A stretch of DNA of 64,000 bases from Tenuifilaceae bacterium CYCD (GCA_036322835.1 AP027304.1:3534001-3598000), one strand, 5' to 3'; shown: positions 9,208-18,120, counted from the stretch's first letter. Program-made: numbers and translations. Notes: generated by a model from the sequence alone, not told the origin.

Positions 9208-10455
9208 TTATCCCTGATACTTCCGGAAAACCGTGGTTGATGTATGCCCCCCAAACCCAAAGGTATTATTAAGCGCAACAAGCACATCCTTTTTGCAAGC
9301 CTTATTCGGCGTAAGGTTAAGCCGAGAGTTAATTTCCGGATCAACCTCATTTAAGTTAATTGTTGGTGGAATTACACCATCGGTAATTGCCTTAACACAA
9401 GCAATTGCCTCAATAGCTCCTGCGGCACCCAGCAAATGGCCTGTCATGGATTTTGTTGCGCTAATCTGAACGTGGTCTAAAACATCGCCAAACACCTTTT
9501 CTATTGCTCTGCACTCGCCAATATCACCCACAGGGGTTGATGTTGCGTGTGCGTTGATGTAGGTAACATCCTTGGCGGTTATCTTAGCATCGGCCAACGC
9601 GCCTTCCATGGCAAGTACTGCCCCCAAACCCTCGGGGTGAGTTGCTGCAACATGGTAAGCATCCGATGCAGCTCCATAACCAACCAACTCGCAGTATATC
9701 TTTGCCCCTCTTTTTAGGGCATGCTCAAGCTCTTCAATCATAAGCACACCAGCACCTTCGCCAGCAACAAAACCATCGCGAGTTTTATCGAATGGACGCG
9801 ATGCCGTTTCCGGTGAATCATTTAGCGTGGATAGCGCTTTCATTGTATTAAAACCGCCAATAGCCGCTTGCATTATGGTAGCCTCTGTTCCCCCTGCAAT
9901 AATTATATCGGCACGCCCCATTCGGATAATATCCAAAGCGTTACCAATGGCGTTATTGGACGAAGCGCAGGCCGAGGCAATGGCGTAACTAACCCCATGC
10001 AAACCATACCGAATTGATATATGGCCAGCCGCAATATTGGGGATCATTTTGGTTATAAAGAAGGGGCCAAACCGCGGATTTCTACCATTATCGGCAAAAT
10101 TTATCAGTTCATCCTCCATGGTTTGCATTCCGCCAATACCCGATGCCATAATTACACCTATTCTATTCAAATTACATCGGGGAAGGTCTATTCCCGAATC
10201 CTTAATACATTCATCGGATGCCACAATAGCGTACTGAGCGTATAGATCTATTTTCCGGAGTTCCTGCTTATCGATACACTGTAATGGATCGAAGTTTTTT
10301 ACCTCGCAGGCAAACTTTGTTTTATGCCCCGATATATCAAATCGAGTAATGGTAGCGGCACCGCTTTTGCCATTTACAAGATTTTTCCAGTAATCATTCA
10401 CATTATTACCAATAGGGGTAACTGCACCTATTCCCGTTATTACTGCTCTTTTCAT
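9208..10455 (-). CDS. fabF: Beta-ketoacyl-ACP synthase II
   Basis: 415 aa, KAS II family. It condenses malonyl-ACP with an acyl-ACP in fatty acid elongation. The Cys-His-His triad is visible: C163 in SACASSNNAIG, His in NAHATSTPVGD and His in KSMTGHLLGAAGA. Length is standard for FabF. There is no acyl carrier protein, fabD or fabG neighbour, so this is not the main fab cluster and could be a regulated extra copy. A 20-base palindrome at 10497-10516, 41 bases upstream of the start, matches one in front of the tetR gene next door, suggesting control by that regulator. Confidence 0.92.
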   Translation of the reverse strand: MKRAVITGIGAVTPIGNNVNDYWKNLVNGKSGAATITRFDISGHKTKFACEVKNFDPLQCIDKQELRKIDLYAQYAIVASDECIKDSGIDLPRCNLNRIGVIMASGIGGMQTMEDELINFADNGRNPRFGPFFITKMIPNIAAGHISIRYGLHGVSYAIASACASSNNAIGNALDIIRMGRADIIIAGGTEATIMQAAIGGFNTMKALSTLNDSPETASRPFDKTRDGFVAGEGAGVLMIEELEHALKRGAKIYCELVGYGAASDAYHVAATHPEGLGAVLAMEGALADAKITAKDVTYINAHATSTPVGDIGECRAIEKVFGDVLDHVQISATKSMTGHLLGAAGAIEAIACVKAITDGVIPPTINLNEVDPEINSRLNLTPNKACKKDVLVALNNTFGFGGHTSTTVFRKYQG

Positions 10456-10496
10456 ATATACGTATTTATTTATATCAACTTAACTCTTAAAAAATA

Positions 10497-10516
10497 AACT
10501 TACCAGTAAGTAAGTT
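10497..10516. promoter_or_regulatory. TetR operator upstream of fabF
   Basis: AACTTACCAGTAAGTAAGTT has inverted half-sites AACTTAC and GTAAGTT around six bases. The same half-site sequence recurs in the site before the tetR gene (11126-11145). Position between the tetR stop and the fabF start fits a repressor site at the fabF promoter. Confidence 0.7.
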
Positions 10517-10533
10517 CATGGTAACATAATTTT

Positions 10534-11094
10534 TTAGGGTTTTATATCATCAAGAATTGACTGGTAAAAACTCTTATGATCAATATTCTCAATTATCCCC
10601 GACAGCTGTAGGCTGGCCACCAAACTTGAGAAAATGGCCAAAGCCTTATTTGCCGGATCATCGTTAAAGTCAAAAACTTTTTTTTCCCGTCCCTTGGCAA
10701 GAAGCTCGGTGAGCCACTTCAGAATCATATCAATCATTCGCTTCAGCTCAACCCTGGTAGACTCATTCAGGGTATAGTAATCGGGGCTTAGCGATCCAAC
10801 CAAGCACTTTTTTTGCTCGCGATGGCTCTTAATGTATATCTTGATAAACGTTTCCAGCTGCTTAAATTCGCTAAACTTACGGCTATTCATGTTGTCAACC
10901 ATCTCATCGAACCGTTGAATGTTCGTTTTCACAATGCTTGTCCCTAAATTTTCTTTCGAAGGAAAATAATAATGAATAGCGGCATTCTTTATTCCCAGCT
11001 CCGACGATATATCCTGATAGCTAAAGGCGTTATAGCCTTTGGTACGGATTAAAGTTTCGCCTAGATCTAAAATCTTTTCCCGGGTTACTGACAT
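10534..11094 (-). CDS. TetR/AcrR family transcriptional regulator
   Basis: 186 aa. The N-terminal 50 residues form the TetR helix-turn-helix (SYQDISSELGIKNAAIHYYFPSKENLG), with the usual YYF-x-SKE recognition-helix end. The remaining helical domain would bind a ligand, possibly an acyl-CoA or lipid given its neighbour fabF; that is an inference from context. Two shared palindromes, one ahead of this gene and one ahead of fabF, point to autoregulation and control of the ketosynthase. The gene ends 78 bases before the fabF start, same strand. Confidence 0.88.
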   Translation of the reverse strand: MSVTREKILDLGETLIRTKGYNAFSYQDISSELGIKNAAIHYYFPSKENLGTSIVKTNIQRFDEMVDNMNSRKFSEFKQLETFIKIYIKSHREQKKCLVGSLSPDYYTLNESTRVELKRMIDMILKWLTELLAKGREKKVFDFNDDPANKALAIFSSLVASLQLSGIIENIDHKSFYQSILDDIKP

Positions 11095-11125
11095 CTTTTT
11101 TGAGTTTACTTACTGCGCACAAATA

Positions 11126-11145
11126 TACTTACTAATAAGTAAGTA
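11126..11145. promoter_or_regulatory. TetR operator upstream of its own gene
   Basis: TACTTACTAATAAGTAAGTA is a palindrome: TACTTACT and AGTAAGTA around AATA, centred about 40 bases upstream of the tetR start. An extra half-site (TTTACTTACT) lies at 11105-11114. The half-sites match those of the site before fabF. Confidence 0.72.
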
Positions 11146-11303
11146 TCAAAATATATTATCAATATTTACAGAACAACACCCTAAAAATCAATAAACACAA
11201 GCAAACTGATGGTGATCACGAATAGGTATTATATAAAAAAGCATCTCCTCAATTTAACCGAAAGTCAAAAAATGGAATCACTTAAATAATTCATTATCCA
11301 CAT

Positions 11304-11337
11304 GTAAAAGATTTACTACTTTTGATTAATCTTTTAC
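11304..11337 (+). promoter_or_regulatory. Promoter box inside a 10-bp inverted repeat
   Basis: GTAAAAGATT at 11304-11313 and its exact complement AATCTTTTAC at 11328-11337 bracket a Bacteroidota -7 box, TACTTTTG at 11317-11324. The gene downstream (11368) is the ICMT-like methyltransferase. The arrangement suggests a regulator binding over the promoter; no regulator is identified. The rest of the 11095-11367 gap shows nothing else apart from the TetR site. Confidence 0.6.
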
Positions 11338-11367
11338 CTAAATGCCGCATCATAAAAATCTATCCGA

Positions 11368-12036
11368 ATGAAAAAGGTATTATCGCTAATTGTTGGATTA
11401 ATTATATTCTCATTTTTGCCAATTATTGGGTGGGGAGTTGCTGATATCAGTGGTTTTACACAAAATCCATTCAGGGTTACTTTTATAGTAATGATGGCCA
11501 TCCTATCGGTATTTGTTGTTATATTAGTTCCTAACGAAGGACGCGGGTATGGCGATGGCAAAAAAATAGTTAAACGCCAGAAACTAACAATACTGATCCT
11601 ACAGATTGTTCCCCTTTTGGTAACAATATTTTCGCCATTCATGGATCGACACCAAATAGCAACATTTGGAGAAAGCTCCGCCATCAGAGTTTTGGGCTTA
11701 CTTCTATCGCTCCTAGGATTTGTGCTGATGAACTGGTCCATAATGGTTCTTGGCAAGCAATTCAGTGTAAATGTAACTATTCAGGATAATCACAAGCTGA
11801 TAACAAATGGCCCATATAAATACATAAGGCATCCCCGCTATTCAGGTATTATTGTTTTCCTAATAGGAATTCCAATTGTTTACCGCACATGGTTGCCATT
11901 AATTGTTGATATACTCTTGATCGGTGTACTACTTTGGCGTATAAAGGATGAAGAAAAATTGATGTATCAGGAGTTCAAGTCCGACTGGGAAAATTACAGA
12001 AGAAAGACGTACTCCTTGATTCCTTTCCTATTTTAG
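11368..12036 (+). CDS. ICMT/PEMT-like membrane methyltransferase
   Basis: 222 aa with about five membrane segments. The C-terminal third has the signature of isoprenylcysteine carboxyl methyltransferase-like and phospholipid methyltransferase-like proteins: GPYKYIRHPRYSGIIVF (about residues 149-165) and a closing EEKLMYQEF...WENYRRKTY block, which bind SAM at the membrane surface. Substrate unknown; many bacterial members have none assigned. A small hypothetical gene follows 12 bases later. Confidence 0.82.
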   Translation: MKKVLSLIVGLIIFSFLPIIGWGVADISGFTQNPFRVTFIVMMAILSVFVVILVPNEGRGYGDGKKIVKRQKLTILILQIVPLLVTIFSPFMDRHQIATFGESSAIRVLGLLLSLLGFVLMNWSIMVLGKQFSVNVTIQDNHKLITNGPYKYIRHPRYSGIIVFLIGIPIVYRTWLPLIVDILLIGVLLWRIKDEEKLMYQEFKSDWENYRRKTYSLIPFLF

Positions 12037-12048
12037 CCAACAACCGCA

Positions 12049-12363
12049 GTGAAAAAGTATTATTGGAGCGGAGTAAGCAACGACGAAAGAACAAAAGCAA
12101 TTAGCGAAATTAACAGTATAGTTAACTCCTATGCTACGATACTAAACTTTCAGCGCTTCTCCGATATATCGCTCAACCTTATCCTTGAGGCCGAGGAAGG
12201 CAAACTCAACGATTTACTAATGGGTTTAAAAAGAATAATGACAATTCAAGTTGATACAGAAAACACTACGGGTTCACAGGTAGAATGCTTAGTCCTACTG
12301 AATATTACTTTTACGAAAGGAACTGGTGATTTGGAAATTGAAGTACCTAATATTCCTGAATAA
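12049..12363 (+). CDS. Hypothetical protein, GTG start
   Basis: 104 aa, begins with GTG at 12049 (MKKYYWSGVSNDE). I do not recognise a family. It has no signal peptide or membrane segment, looks mixed alpha/beta, and ends in an acidic strand (GDLEIEVPNIPE). Its start lies 12 bases behind the methyltransferase stop, which suggests one transcript. Confidence 0.6.
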   Translation: MKKYYWSGVSNDERTKAISEINSIVNSYATILNFQRFSDISLNLILEAEEGKLNDLLMGLKRIMTIQVDTENTTGSQVECLVLLNITFTKGTGDLEIEVPNIPE

Positions 12364-12409
12364 AATATTCTTTTTATATCTTTAGTTAATAATTCTAAAC
12401 TATTACCCC

Positions 12410-13006
12410 ATGAAAAAATTAGTAATTACTCTAACAATCCTACTTATGACCATGTCATCCAATTCATTCGCTCAAAGCCAAAACGAGCAAGTAAAAAAAC
12501 AAATTAAACCCGCATTGCTTGTTATTGATATTCAGAACGCATTCCTCCCAATGATTCCCGAAAGGGATAAAGGAATGGGGTTGTACTACATCAACCAGCT
12601 AATTGATCTTTTCCGCAGTAACGGATTCCCGGTAATAAGGATATACCACTCCAGCAAGGAGTACGGAGTTTTGCCCGGCACCGAACCGTTTGAATTTCCA
12701 ACTTCGGTAAAGATTAAATCCGACGATCCGATGGTTATTAAAACCTACCCCGATGGCTTTAACAAAACCGATTTGGATAAGGTTATCAAGGCAACCGGAA
12801 GCAATACGCTATTCCTTTGCGGGTTAAGCTCCGTTGGTTGTGTGCTTGCCACATGGATTGGTGCACAGAATTACGATTATAAAGCTTTTATGGTTAAGGA
12901 TGCCATTATGAGCCATAACTCTGAGTACACCGATAACGTTGAAGTTATGTTCGATGCCGTTAGCTACGATATGGTAAAGCTAATAGTTGAAAGCGCTGAA
13001 AAATAA
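12410..13006 (+). CDS. Secreted isochorismatase-family cysteine hydrolase
   Basis: 198 aa with a signal peptide (residues 1-21, ending SFAQ). The isochorismatase fold motifs are present: LLVIDIQNAF with the catalytic Asp, an active-site Lys region (MVIKTYPDGF), and FLCGLSSVGCVLATWIGA with the nucleophilic Cys. Members hydrolyse amides such as nicotinamide or N-carbamoyl compounds; the substrate is not evident. An exported member is somewhat unusual. A hairpin terminator follows at 13022. Confidence 0.82.
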   Translation: MKKLVITLTILLMTMSSNSFAQSQNEQVKKQIKPALLVIDIQNAFLPMIPERDKGMGLYYINQLIDLFRSNGFPVIRIYHSSKEYGVLPGTEPFEFPTSVKIKSDDPMVIKTYPDGFNKTDLDKVIKATGSNTLFLCGLSSVGCVLATWIGAQNYDYKAFMVKDAIMSHNSEYTDNVEVMFDAVSYDMVKLIVESAEK

Positions 13007-13021
13007 ATCCAGCATACATTG

Positions 13022-13050
13022 AAAGGAGAGCATTGATTCGCTCTCCTTTT
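13022..13050 (+). terminator. Intrinsic terminator
   Basis: AAAGGAGAGC at 13022-13031 pairs with GCTCTCCTTT at 13040-13049 around an 8-base loop, and a T-rich stretch follows. It ends the isochorismatase-like gene. Confidence 0.8.
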
Positions 13051-13078
13051 AACTTTTTGAAACAACAGAAAAAGAAGT

Positions 13079-14056
13079 ATGAAAACTTTACTTGCATTAC
13101 TCCTTTCCATTACCATACAGATATCAACCTACGGGCAATATGTAAAAGGATCTGTTGTAGATAAGAAAACCAATAGTAGAATTGGCTATGCAACAGTTTA
13201 CTTCAATGGAACGTTTGTTGGCACTTCCGCCGATGGAGATGGAAATTTTAAACTGAATGTTTCAAAAAACTTATCGATGCCAATAACGGTAAGTGCAATT
13301 GGTTACTACTCTGCAACAATAGAGGAATATACAACCGAAAAACACCTAACGGTTTACCTCACCCCAAAATCGTACGAAATGCAAGAGGTTGCCGTAAGCG
13401 CTAAATCGCTAGAGAGGGAAAGGAAGAGAAACCTAGCCATTTTTAAGGATGAATTCCTAGGAATATCGGATAATGCTAGAAAATGTGAAATTTCAAATGA
13501 GAGGGATATTACGTTTAACTATGAATCGGATGATGATACACTTAAAGCATTCGCCTCAAAACCTATAATAATAGAAAACAAATCCTTAGGTTACAAAGTA
13601 ACCTACTACCTCGATATTTTTGAATACTACAAAAAAAGTGAAACTACATTTTTTAGGGGTAATATTATTTTTGAAGAAGACACTTCTGCTAACGCCTCTA
13701 AAGATGAAATTTATAGTAGGAGAAAGAATACCTACCTAGGATCGAGAACGCACTTTATTAAATCGCTTTGGGCAGATACTTTAAAGTTCGAAGGATATAA
13801 CTTACGAAATCCTTTAAATGACACTCTAAACTATAAAAATATTGTTGTATTGGATTCCAACGGAAATAAGTTTATTAACTACAATAATAAGATTCGTGTT
13901 GGATACAATATTGATGCTAGCTATATGACTTTTCTAAAGGATTTTGTTTTTATCGATAGTACAGGCTATTTCGATCCATTAGGGATTAACTGGGGAGGCT
14001 GTATGGGAAATCAACGCGTAGCCGACTGGTTACCCTATGAGTACTTTCCTGAATAA
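13079..14056 (+). CDS. Exported protein with carboxypeptidase-regulatory-like domain
   Basis: 325 aa. Signal peptide (residues 1-19, ending STYGQ), then a beta-sandwich CarboxypepD_reg-like domain (YVKGSVVDKKTNSRIGYATVYF ... GTSADGDGNFKLNV) at about 20-105. The rest is unclassified and contains several beta strands; it does not continue into a TonB plug or barrel. Such stand-alone proteins are common in this phylum and are thought to sit in the periplasm or on the outer membrane. Function unknown. Confidence 0.75.
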   Translation: MKTLLALLLSITIQISTYGQYVKGSVVDKKTNSRIGYATVYFNGTFVGTSADGDGNFKLNVSKNLSMPITVSAIGYYSATIEEYTTEKHLTVYLTPKSYEMQEVAVSAKSLERERKRNLAIFKDEFLGISDNARKCEISNERDITFNYESDDDTLKAFASKPIIIENKSLGYKVTYYLDIFEYYKKSETTFFRGNIIFEEDTSANASKDEIYSRRKNTYLGSRTHFIKSLWADTLKFEGYNLRNPLNDTLNYKNIVVLDSNGNKFINYNNKIRVGYNIDASYMTFLKDFVFIDSTGYFDPLGINWGGCMGNQRVADWLPYEYFPE

Positions 14057-14076
14057 TAATCTTACAATCGTCCTTC

Positions 14077-14556
14077 ATGGAAAATCAAGGTAAAATAACC
14101 ATTGGAACAGTTTGCTTTCTAATTGATAGAAGTAATAACACGATGCTACTGCTTGAGCGAGCCAACGAACCCATGTCGAAAATGCTTACAGGTGTTGGAG
14201 GAAAAACTCACTTTGAGGAAGACATTAATGGCTCATGCATTCGGGAAATAAAGGAGGAAACCGGTTTTGATGCCCAAAATCTTAAACTACACGGAGTAAT
14301 TAAGACAATTCTTGATGGGCACAACAGCACATGGATACTTTTTATTTACTCCACAGCAGATTTCAGAGGTAACCAAATTGATTGCCCCGAGGGCAAGTTA
14401 CATTGGATCAGCATCGATAAAATTTTTGACACAAACCTGATAGGCTTTATCCGTGAAATATTGCCATATGTTCTAAACAACACAATGATTGAAGGAACAA
14501 TACGGCACGACTCAAGAGGAAATATCATAGAGAAAAACATTGCCGCAATTCCATAG
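14077..14556 (+). CDS. Nudix hydrolase
   Basis: 159 aa. A complete Nudix box fits GX5EX7REUXEEXGU, from G42 (GKTHFEE) to F64 (REIKEETGF), which binds the divalent metal and cleaves a nucleoside diphosphate linked to another group. The N-terminal strand order resembles MutT/8-oxo-dGTP-type members, but the substrate cannot be fixed. Cytoplasmic. Starts 20 bases after the previous gene. Confidence 0.9.
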   Translation: MENQGKITIGTVCFLIDRSNNTMLLLERANEPMSKMLTGVGGKTHFEEDINGSCIREIKEETGFDAQNLKLHGVIKTILDGHNSTWILFIYSTADFRGNQIDCPEGKLHWISIDKIFDTNLIGFIREILPYVLNNTMIEGTIRHDSRGNIIEKNIAAIP

Positions 14557-14568
14557 CAAAATAGGAAT

Positions 14569-14620
14569 CAGAAGTATAGTACAAAGGCGAAGAATTCCTC
14601 GCCTTTGTACTATACTTCTG
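14569..14620. terminator. Bidirectional terminator, 22-bp perfect stem
   Basis: The stem begins CAGAAGTATAGTACAAAGGC at 14569 and pairs perfectly for 22 bases with 14599-14620 around the 8-base loop AGAATTCC. It lies between the convergent Nudix and HmuY-like genes. Confidence 0.85.
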
Positions 14621-14636
14621 CTGTCAACTCAATAAA

Positions 14637-15239
14637 CTAAAACTCTCTACTGCCATTGGGTTGGTACTGGTACTTCATAGTAATATATCCACCTTTTCCC
14701 TGCTCATTAAAGTAATCTTTCAACCAAATTTTGGCATACTTACCCGAAGCAGTTCTTATTGCATAGATATTATCGCTAAAGGTATAGGTTGGCGCAGCTG
14801 TGTTGCTTGTAACAATTGTCAACCATTTGCTTACCAAAGTATCACCGGGCACGGTAACATATACCGGAGGCATGGTGTACGATTCAAGAATATTGATTGT
14901 TGTATTCAGCGAGTAGCCATCGGATGGTGCCTCTTTTACCGAATTATAGTCAATAGCACCAAAGCTATACGAACCGCCCAAGCCAGGACCCGACTGGCCG
15001 CAATTCACCCGTATATCGGAACGATGGAAAGCGATGTCCCATGCCGTAGATGTAGAGAAATTGTCAATGCTGACAACGGTATCGGCATCGAACGAAAAAT
15101 AGGTCCACGAATCATAAGCCGATGCATCTATAACTACTTCGGAAGCAGGCGTAGAGCTGTCATCGTCCGATTCGCACGCTACAAAAAAAGCCATTGCACC
15201 CAGTACAATGGGCATAATCAGAAATTTTCTTTTAATCAT
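14637..15239 (-). CDS. hmuY: HmuY-family heme-binding lipoprotein
   Basis: 200 aa. Lipoprotein signal (MIKRKFLIMPIVLGAMAFFVAC, lipidated Cys about 22). The mature protein has the HmuY look: WTYFSFDADTVV, STAWDIAFHRSDIRVNCGQSG, and late strands IYAIRTASGKYAKIWLKDYF. HmuY captures heme outside the cell and hands it to its TonB receptor; in Porphyromonas the ligands are two histidines, while homologues use other residues, so I do not assign ligands. It lies 46 bases behind a TonB-dependent receptor in the same operon. Confidence 0.85.
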   Translation of the reverse strand: MIKRKFLIMPIVLGAMAFFVACESDDDSSTPASEVVIDASAYDSWTYFSFDADTVVSIDNFSTSTAWDIAFHRSDIRVNCGQSGPGLGGSYSFGAIDYNSVKEAPSDGYSLNTTINILESYTMPPVYVTVPGDTLVSKWLTIVTSNTAAPTYTFSDNIYAIRTASGKYAKIWLKDYFNEQGKGGYITMKYQYQPNGSREF

Positions 15240-15285
15240 AAATTTTGTGTTTAGTTTTTAGTGTATAGTTATTTTGTTTGTATTG

Positions 15286-17553
15286 CTAAAAATCGTACCC
15301 CATCGAGATGTAGAATCGTCGCCCAACCGATGAGGTTGTGTTAAAACCAACAATAGGTGCTGTATAGTTGAATATGTTTTTAACCCCTATGTTGACAGAA
15401 AAATTGGAACCAAACTTTTGACTTACCGCTACATTCCATAACGAATAAGCCGAATAGGATGTGTAGTAATAAACATTGATATTTTCGTCCAAAACGCTCA
15501 TATCCTTACGACCAATTGCCTTTACAGAAAGGTTTGTGGTTAATCCATACCACTTCTTACGAAAAGAATACTCCAACTCACCCGTAAAACTATGCGGGCT
15601 GGTTTCCGATAATCGAGCAATACTCTCCTTTTCCAACACCTTTGTGTAAACATACCCTGTTTTCAAATAAAAGTCATCTATAAATTTCCATCGCAACTGT
15701 AGCTCCGCATTCAAAATTCGATAATCATTCATATTTTTATAATGATACTCGGTTTGGTTGGCAGTCCACACACCACCAATCTTATCGTGTATATCATTGA
15801 TAGCAACCGTAGATGTTATATTTAGATATCTTTTGGTATTTACATAATCGGCCGATAAAGCATAGTAATTGTTGGTTTCGGGTATCAAATTCTTATTCCC
15901 AATAATTGCGAACATGCCCTGATGATCCCAATCCATGTAAAGTTCTTTAAGCGAAGGCGATTTAAATCCTCTCGCATACGACACACGATAATTCACCTTA
16001 CCTACAGAAACCTTAACAGTTGCCGATGGGGATACATGTGAGCCGAAAACGGATTGAATTCCTCCACGAATTCCTCCAACTAAAGTCAAGCGTGGCCACA
16101 AAGTGTATTCATCCTGAAGAACAAGCACTACATCATAAACAGAATGATCCACCATAGATAAAGCAATAAACCGATCGCTTTCCATATACTCGTGTAGTAA
16201 TTCTGCTCCAAAGAATATACGCTGATTCCTGAATGGAATTCCTGTATAAGTCGCCTTAATATGGTTAAAGGCGTTAAAGTAGTTCAACTCATTAGATTCT
16301 AACTTTTCCAGGATATAGTACTTACTATACGCATCGTAATTATAGGATAGTTTTACGCTAGCGCTACCGCTTAATTTTCGTTCCAGAAATCCCCCCAAGG
16401 TATAATCGCGATAAAGGTTATGCGTGCTATTCCGCGAAAAATCAAATTCCTCGTGGCTATAGTATGAGCCGCGAAGCTCTGCATTCCAGTTTTTAACACA
16501 CAACCCTGTTCTGTTTGTAACAGTGTAATCCTCAAAGCCAAAGATATACGAAGGAATCTGGTTAACTCCATCATAAACTGTTGAGTCGAGCGTAGGGTAG
16601 TACCTCACGGTTTCCTTTGAATCGAACAGCTGGTAGGCATCGCTGCTTTTATAGCCAAAGTAACTCTGCGAAAAGAAATTGTTTCTATTGAAACCAACCG
16701 AAAAATCGCTATTAATATTCTGTCGATCCTGGTTTCTATAGAACTTTTTCAAGTATTGCTCATCAAGCAAATCGATCTGCGCCTTTGAGGTATTCTTCTC
16801 ATTGGGCTGAGCATACCTAAGATTCACCGAAATATCGATAGTTTTATTGGGTTTCTTTGTGATAATATTTATCACACTTCCCATTGCATTTGAACCGTAA
16901 AGCGCAGAACCAGCCCCTTTAACCACCTCAACCCTATCGATATTTGCAGCGTTAATTCTCGATAGATCCACATTTCCATCGGATTCTCCTGCAATTCGCT
17001 CTCCGTCAATCAGAATAAGGGTATACTTTGAGTCTAGCCCTTGCGACGATAGCGAAGCCCCAAATCCATGTCTATTTAACTCTACACTAGGGATTTCAAT
17101 TTCCAACACATCATTTATGGTTGCTGCTCTTATGCTCGAAATATCCTTACAGGTTATTAGTTGCGTTAAAACCGGGGTTTCCTTTAAACTGCGAGGTGTT
17201 CGAGTACCCGTAACAATTACCTGATCGAGATTAAATATATCCTCAGAAAGACCAACTGAAATTAAGGGTTTTACAGCAATAGTATCGATAAACGTTTTAT
17301 AACCAATACACGAAACCGTTAGAATTACTGTATCAGTTTTGATATCGAGCAATGCAACACCGATTGAATTGGTAACACCACCTCCAGCCCAACTATTACT
17401 CAAGCCTTTCCATTGAATCGAAACATTTGAAAGGCCAAGTCCAGACTGGCTATCCTTTACTTCTATGGTTGATTTTTGTAGGCCTTGCGATAATGCTTGC
17501 CCTAAAAAAATAAAATAAAAACAAACTAAAGCAATGAATTTAAAATACCTCAT
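15286..17553 (-). CDS. TonB-dependent outer-membrane receptor, HmuR-like
   Basis: 755 aa from the ATG at 17553, chosen because it puts the signal peptide MRYFKFIALVCFYFIFLGQA at the N terminus (an 11-codon extension is possible). Order: CarboxypepD_reg-like domain (about 20-105), plug domain (LDQVIVTGTRTPRSLKETP ... VEVVKGAGSALYGSNAMGSVINIITK), then a 22-strand barrel ending in the aromatic GYDF. With hmuY directly downstream, heme is the likely cargo. Imports by TonB/ExbBD energy; no hmuSTUV genes are seen here. Confidence 0.88.
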   Translation of the reverse strand: MRYFKFIALVCFYFIFLGQALSQGLQKSTIEVKDSQSGLGLSNVSIQWKGLSNSWAGGGVTNSIGVALLDIKTDTVILTVSCIGYKTFIDTIAVKPLISVGLSEDIFNLDQVIVTGTRTPRSLKETPVLTQLITCKDISSIRAATINDVLEIEIPSVELNRHGFGASLSSQGLDSKYTLILIDGERIAGESDGNVDLSRINAANIDRVEVVKGAGSALYGSNAMGSVINIITKKPNKTIDISVNLRYAQPNEKNTSKAQIDLLDEQYLKKFYRNQDRQNINSDFSVGFNRNNFFSQSYFGYKSSDAYQLFDSKETVRYYPTLDSTVYDGVNQIPSYIFGFEDYTVTNRTGLCVKNWNAELRGSYYSHEEFDFSRNSTHNLYRDYTLGGFLERKLSGSASVKLSYNYDAYSKYYILEKLESNELNYFNAFNHIKATYTGIPFRNQRIFFGAELLHEYMESDRFIALSMVDHSVYDVVLVLQDEYTLWPRLTLVGGIRGGIQSVFGSHVSPSATVKVSVGKVNYRVSYARGFKSPSLKELYMDWDHQGMFAIIGNKNLIPETNNYYALSADYVNTKRYLNITSTVAINDIHDKIGGVWTANQTEYHYKNMNDYRILNAELQLRWKFIDDFYLKTGYVYTKVLEKESIARLSETSPHSFTGELEYSFRKKWYGLTTNLSVKAIGRKDMSVLDENINVYYYTSYSAYSLWNVAVSQKFGSNFSVNIGVKNIFNYTAPIVGFNTTSSVGRRFYISMGYDF

Positions 17554-17671
17554 TTTAAAAGAATTAAAACCATTGGGTAATAACATTCGCTTAGAATGCT
17601 ATGCCCAAAGCAATTTATTTTGCCTGATTTTACTTAGGATTTAGATCCTGAGAATAGAACAAACAATGTTG

Positions 17672-17998
17672 CTAAAAGTTAAACGGAGGGCCGCGCCTAT
17701 TGGGGAGTAATACTAATGCAAATGTATAGTGTAACTTATTACATAAACCACACCACTCGCTCAATATACCCAGAGGAATATCAGTATACTCAAATATACA
17801 TTGAGAAATAAAATGGGATTGATATTGGTAATTCTTTTGGGTTTTTATAATAGAGGGTTGATGCTGAATAACCTTGGCAGTAGCAGAAGCATCATCTTGC
17901 GAAACAGGTACATCAGTATTTCCACCAAACAGCAACCATGCAAAGATCACTGCAAGGATGTATGGCAAAAAACTACTCGAAATACCTATAAAAAACAT
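17672..17998 (-). CDS. Small membrane protein heading the heme operon
   Basis: 108 aa from the ATG at 17998. A possible upstream TTG at 18025 lies inside a TATCTTTG promoter box, so it is unlikely to be used. One membrane segment (SSSFLPYILAVIFAWLLF), then a soluble tail with QCIFEY and WCGLCNKLH, ending in LLPNRRGPP. Similar short proteins with Cys/His residues and a C-terminal R-x-PP often precede TonB receptors in this phylum; the role is unproven. The TonB receptor starts 118 bases further on, same strand. Confidence 0.6.
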   Translation of the reverse strand: MFFIGISSSFLPYILAVIFAWLLFGGNTDVPVSQDDASATAKVIQHQPSIIKTQKNYQYQSHFISQCIFEYTDIPLGILSEWCGLCNKLHYTFALVLLPNRRGPPFNF

Positions 17999-18022
17999 AC
18001 CTGTAATGCTATTTTTCGATGG

Positions 18023-18030
18023 CAAAGATA
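18023..18030 (-). promoter_or_regulatory. -7 promoter box of the heme operon
   Basis: TATCTTTG on the minus strand fits TAnnTTTG. It is 25 bases upstream of the ATG at 17998 and runs into the small protein-TonB receptor-hmuY genes. No Fur box could be recognised by eye. Confidence 0.6.
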
Positions 18031-18120
18031 TTAACCAAATCTAAATACCTTATTGAATATTCAACATTTTTTCAAAGGAAACAATGCTTTATTCATCACT
18101 CAAATTCTATAAATCAGCAT

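Noticed and set aside
11334-11756. 140-aa minus-strand frame opposite the ICMT-like gene
   Set aside because: Complement of a transmembrane gene with clear motifs; residues look random.
14661-15254. 197-aa frame antisense to hmuY
   Set aside because: It is the complementary reading of a well-supported lipoprotein gene; no recognisable protein features.
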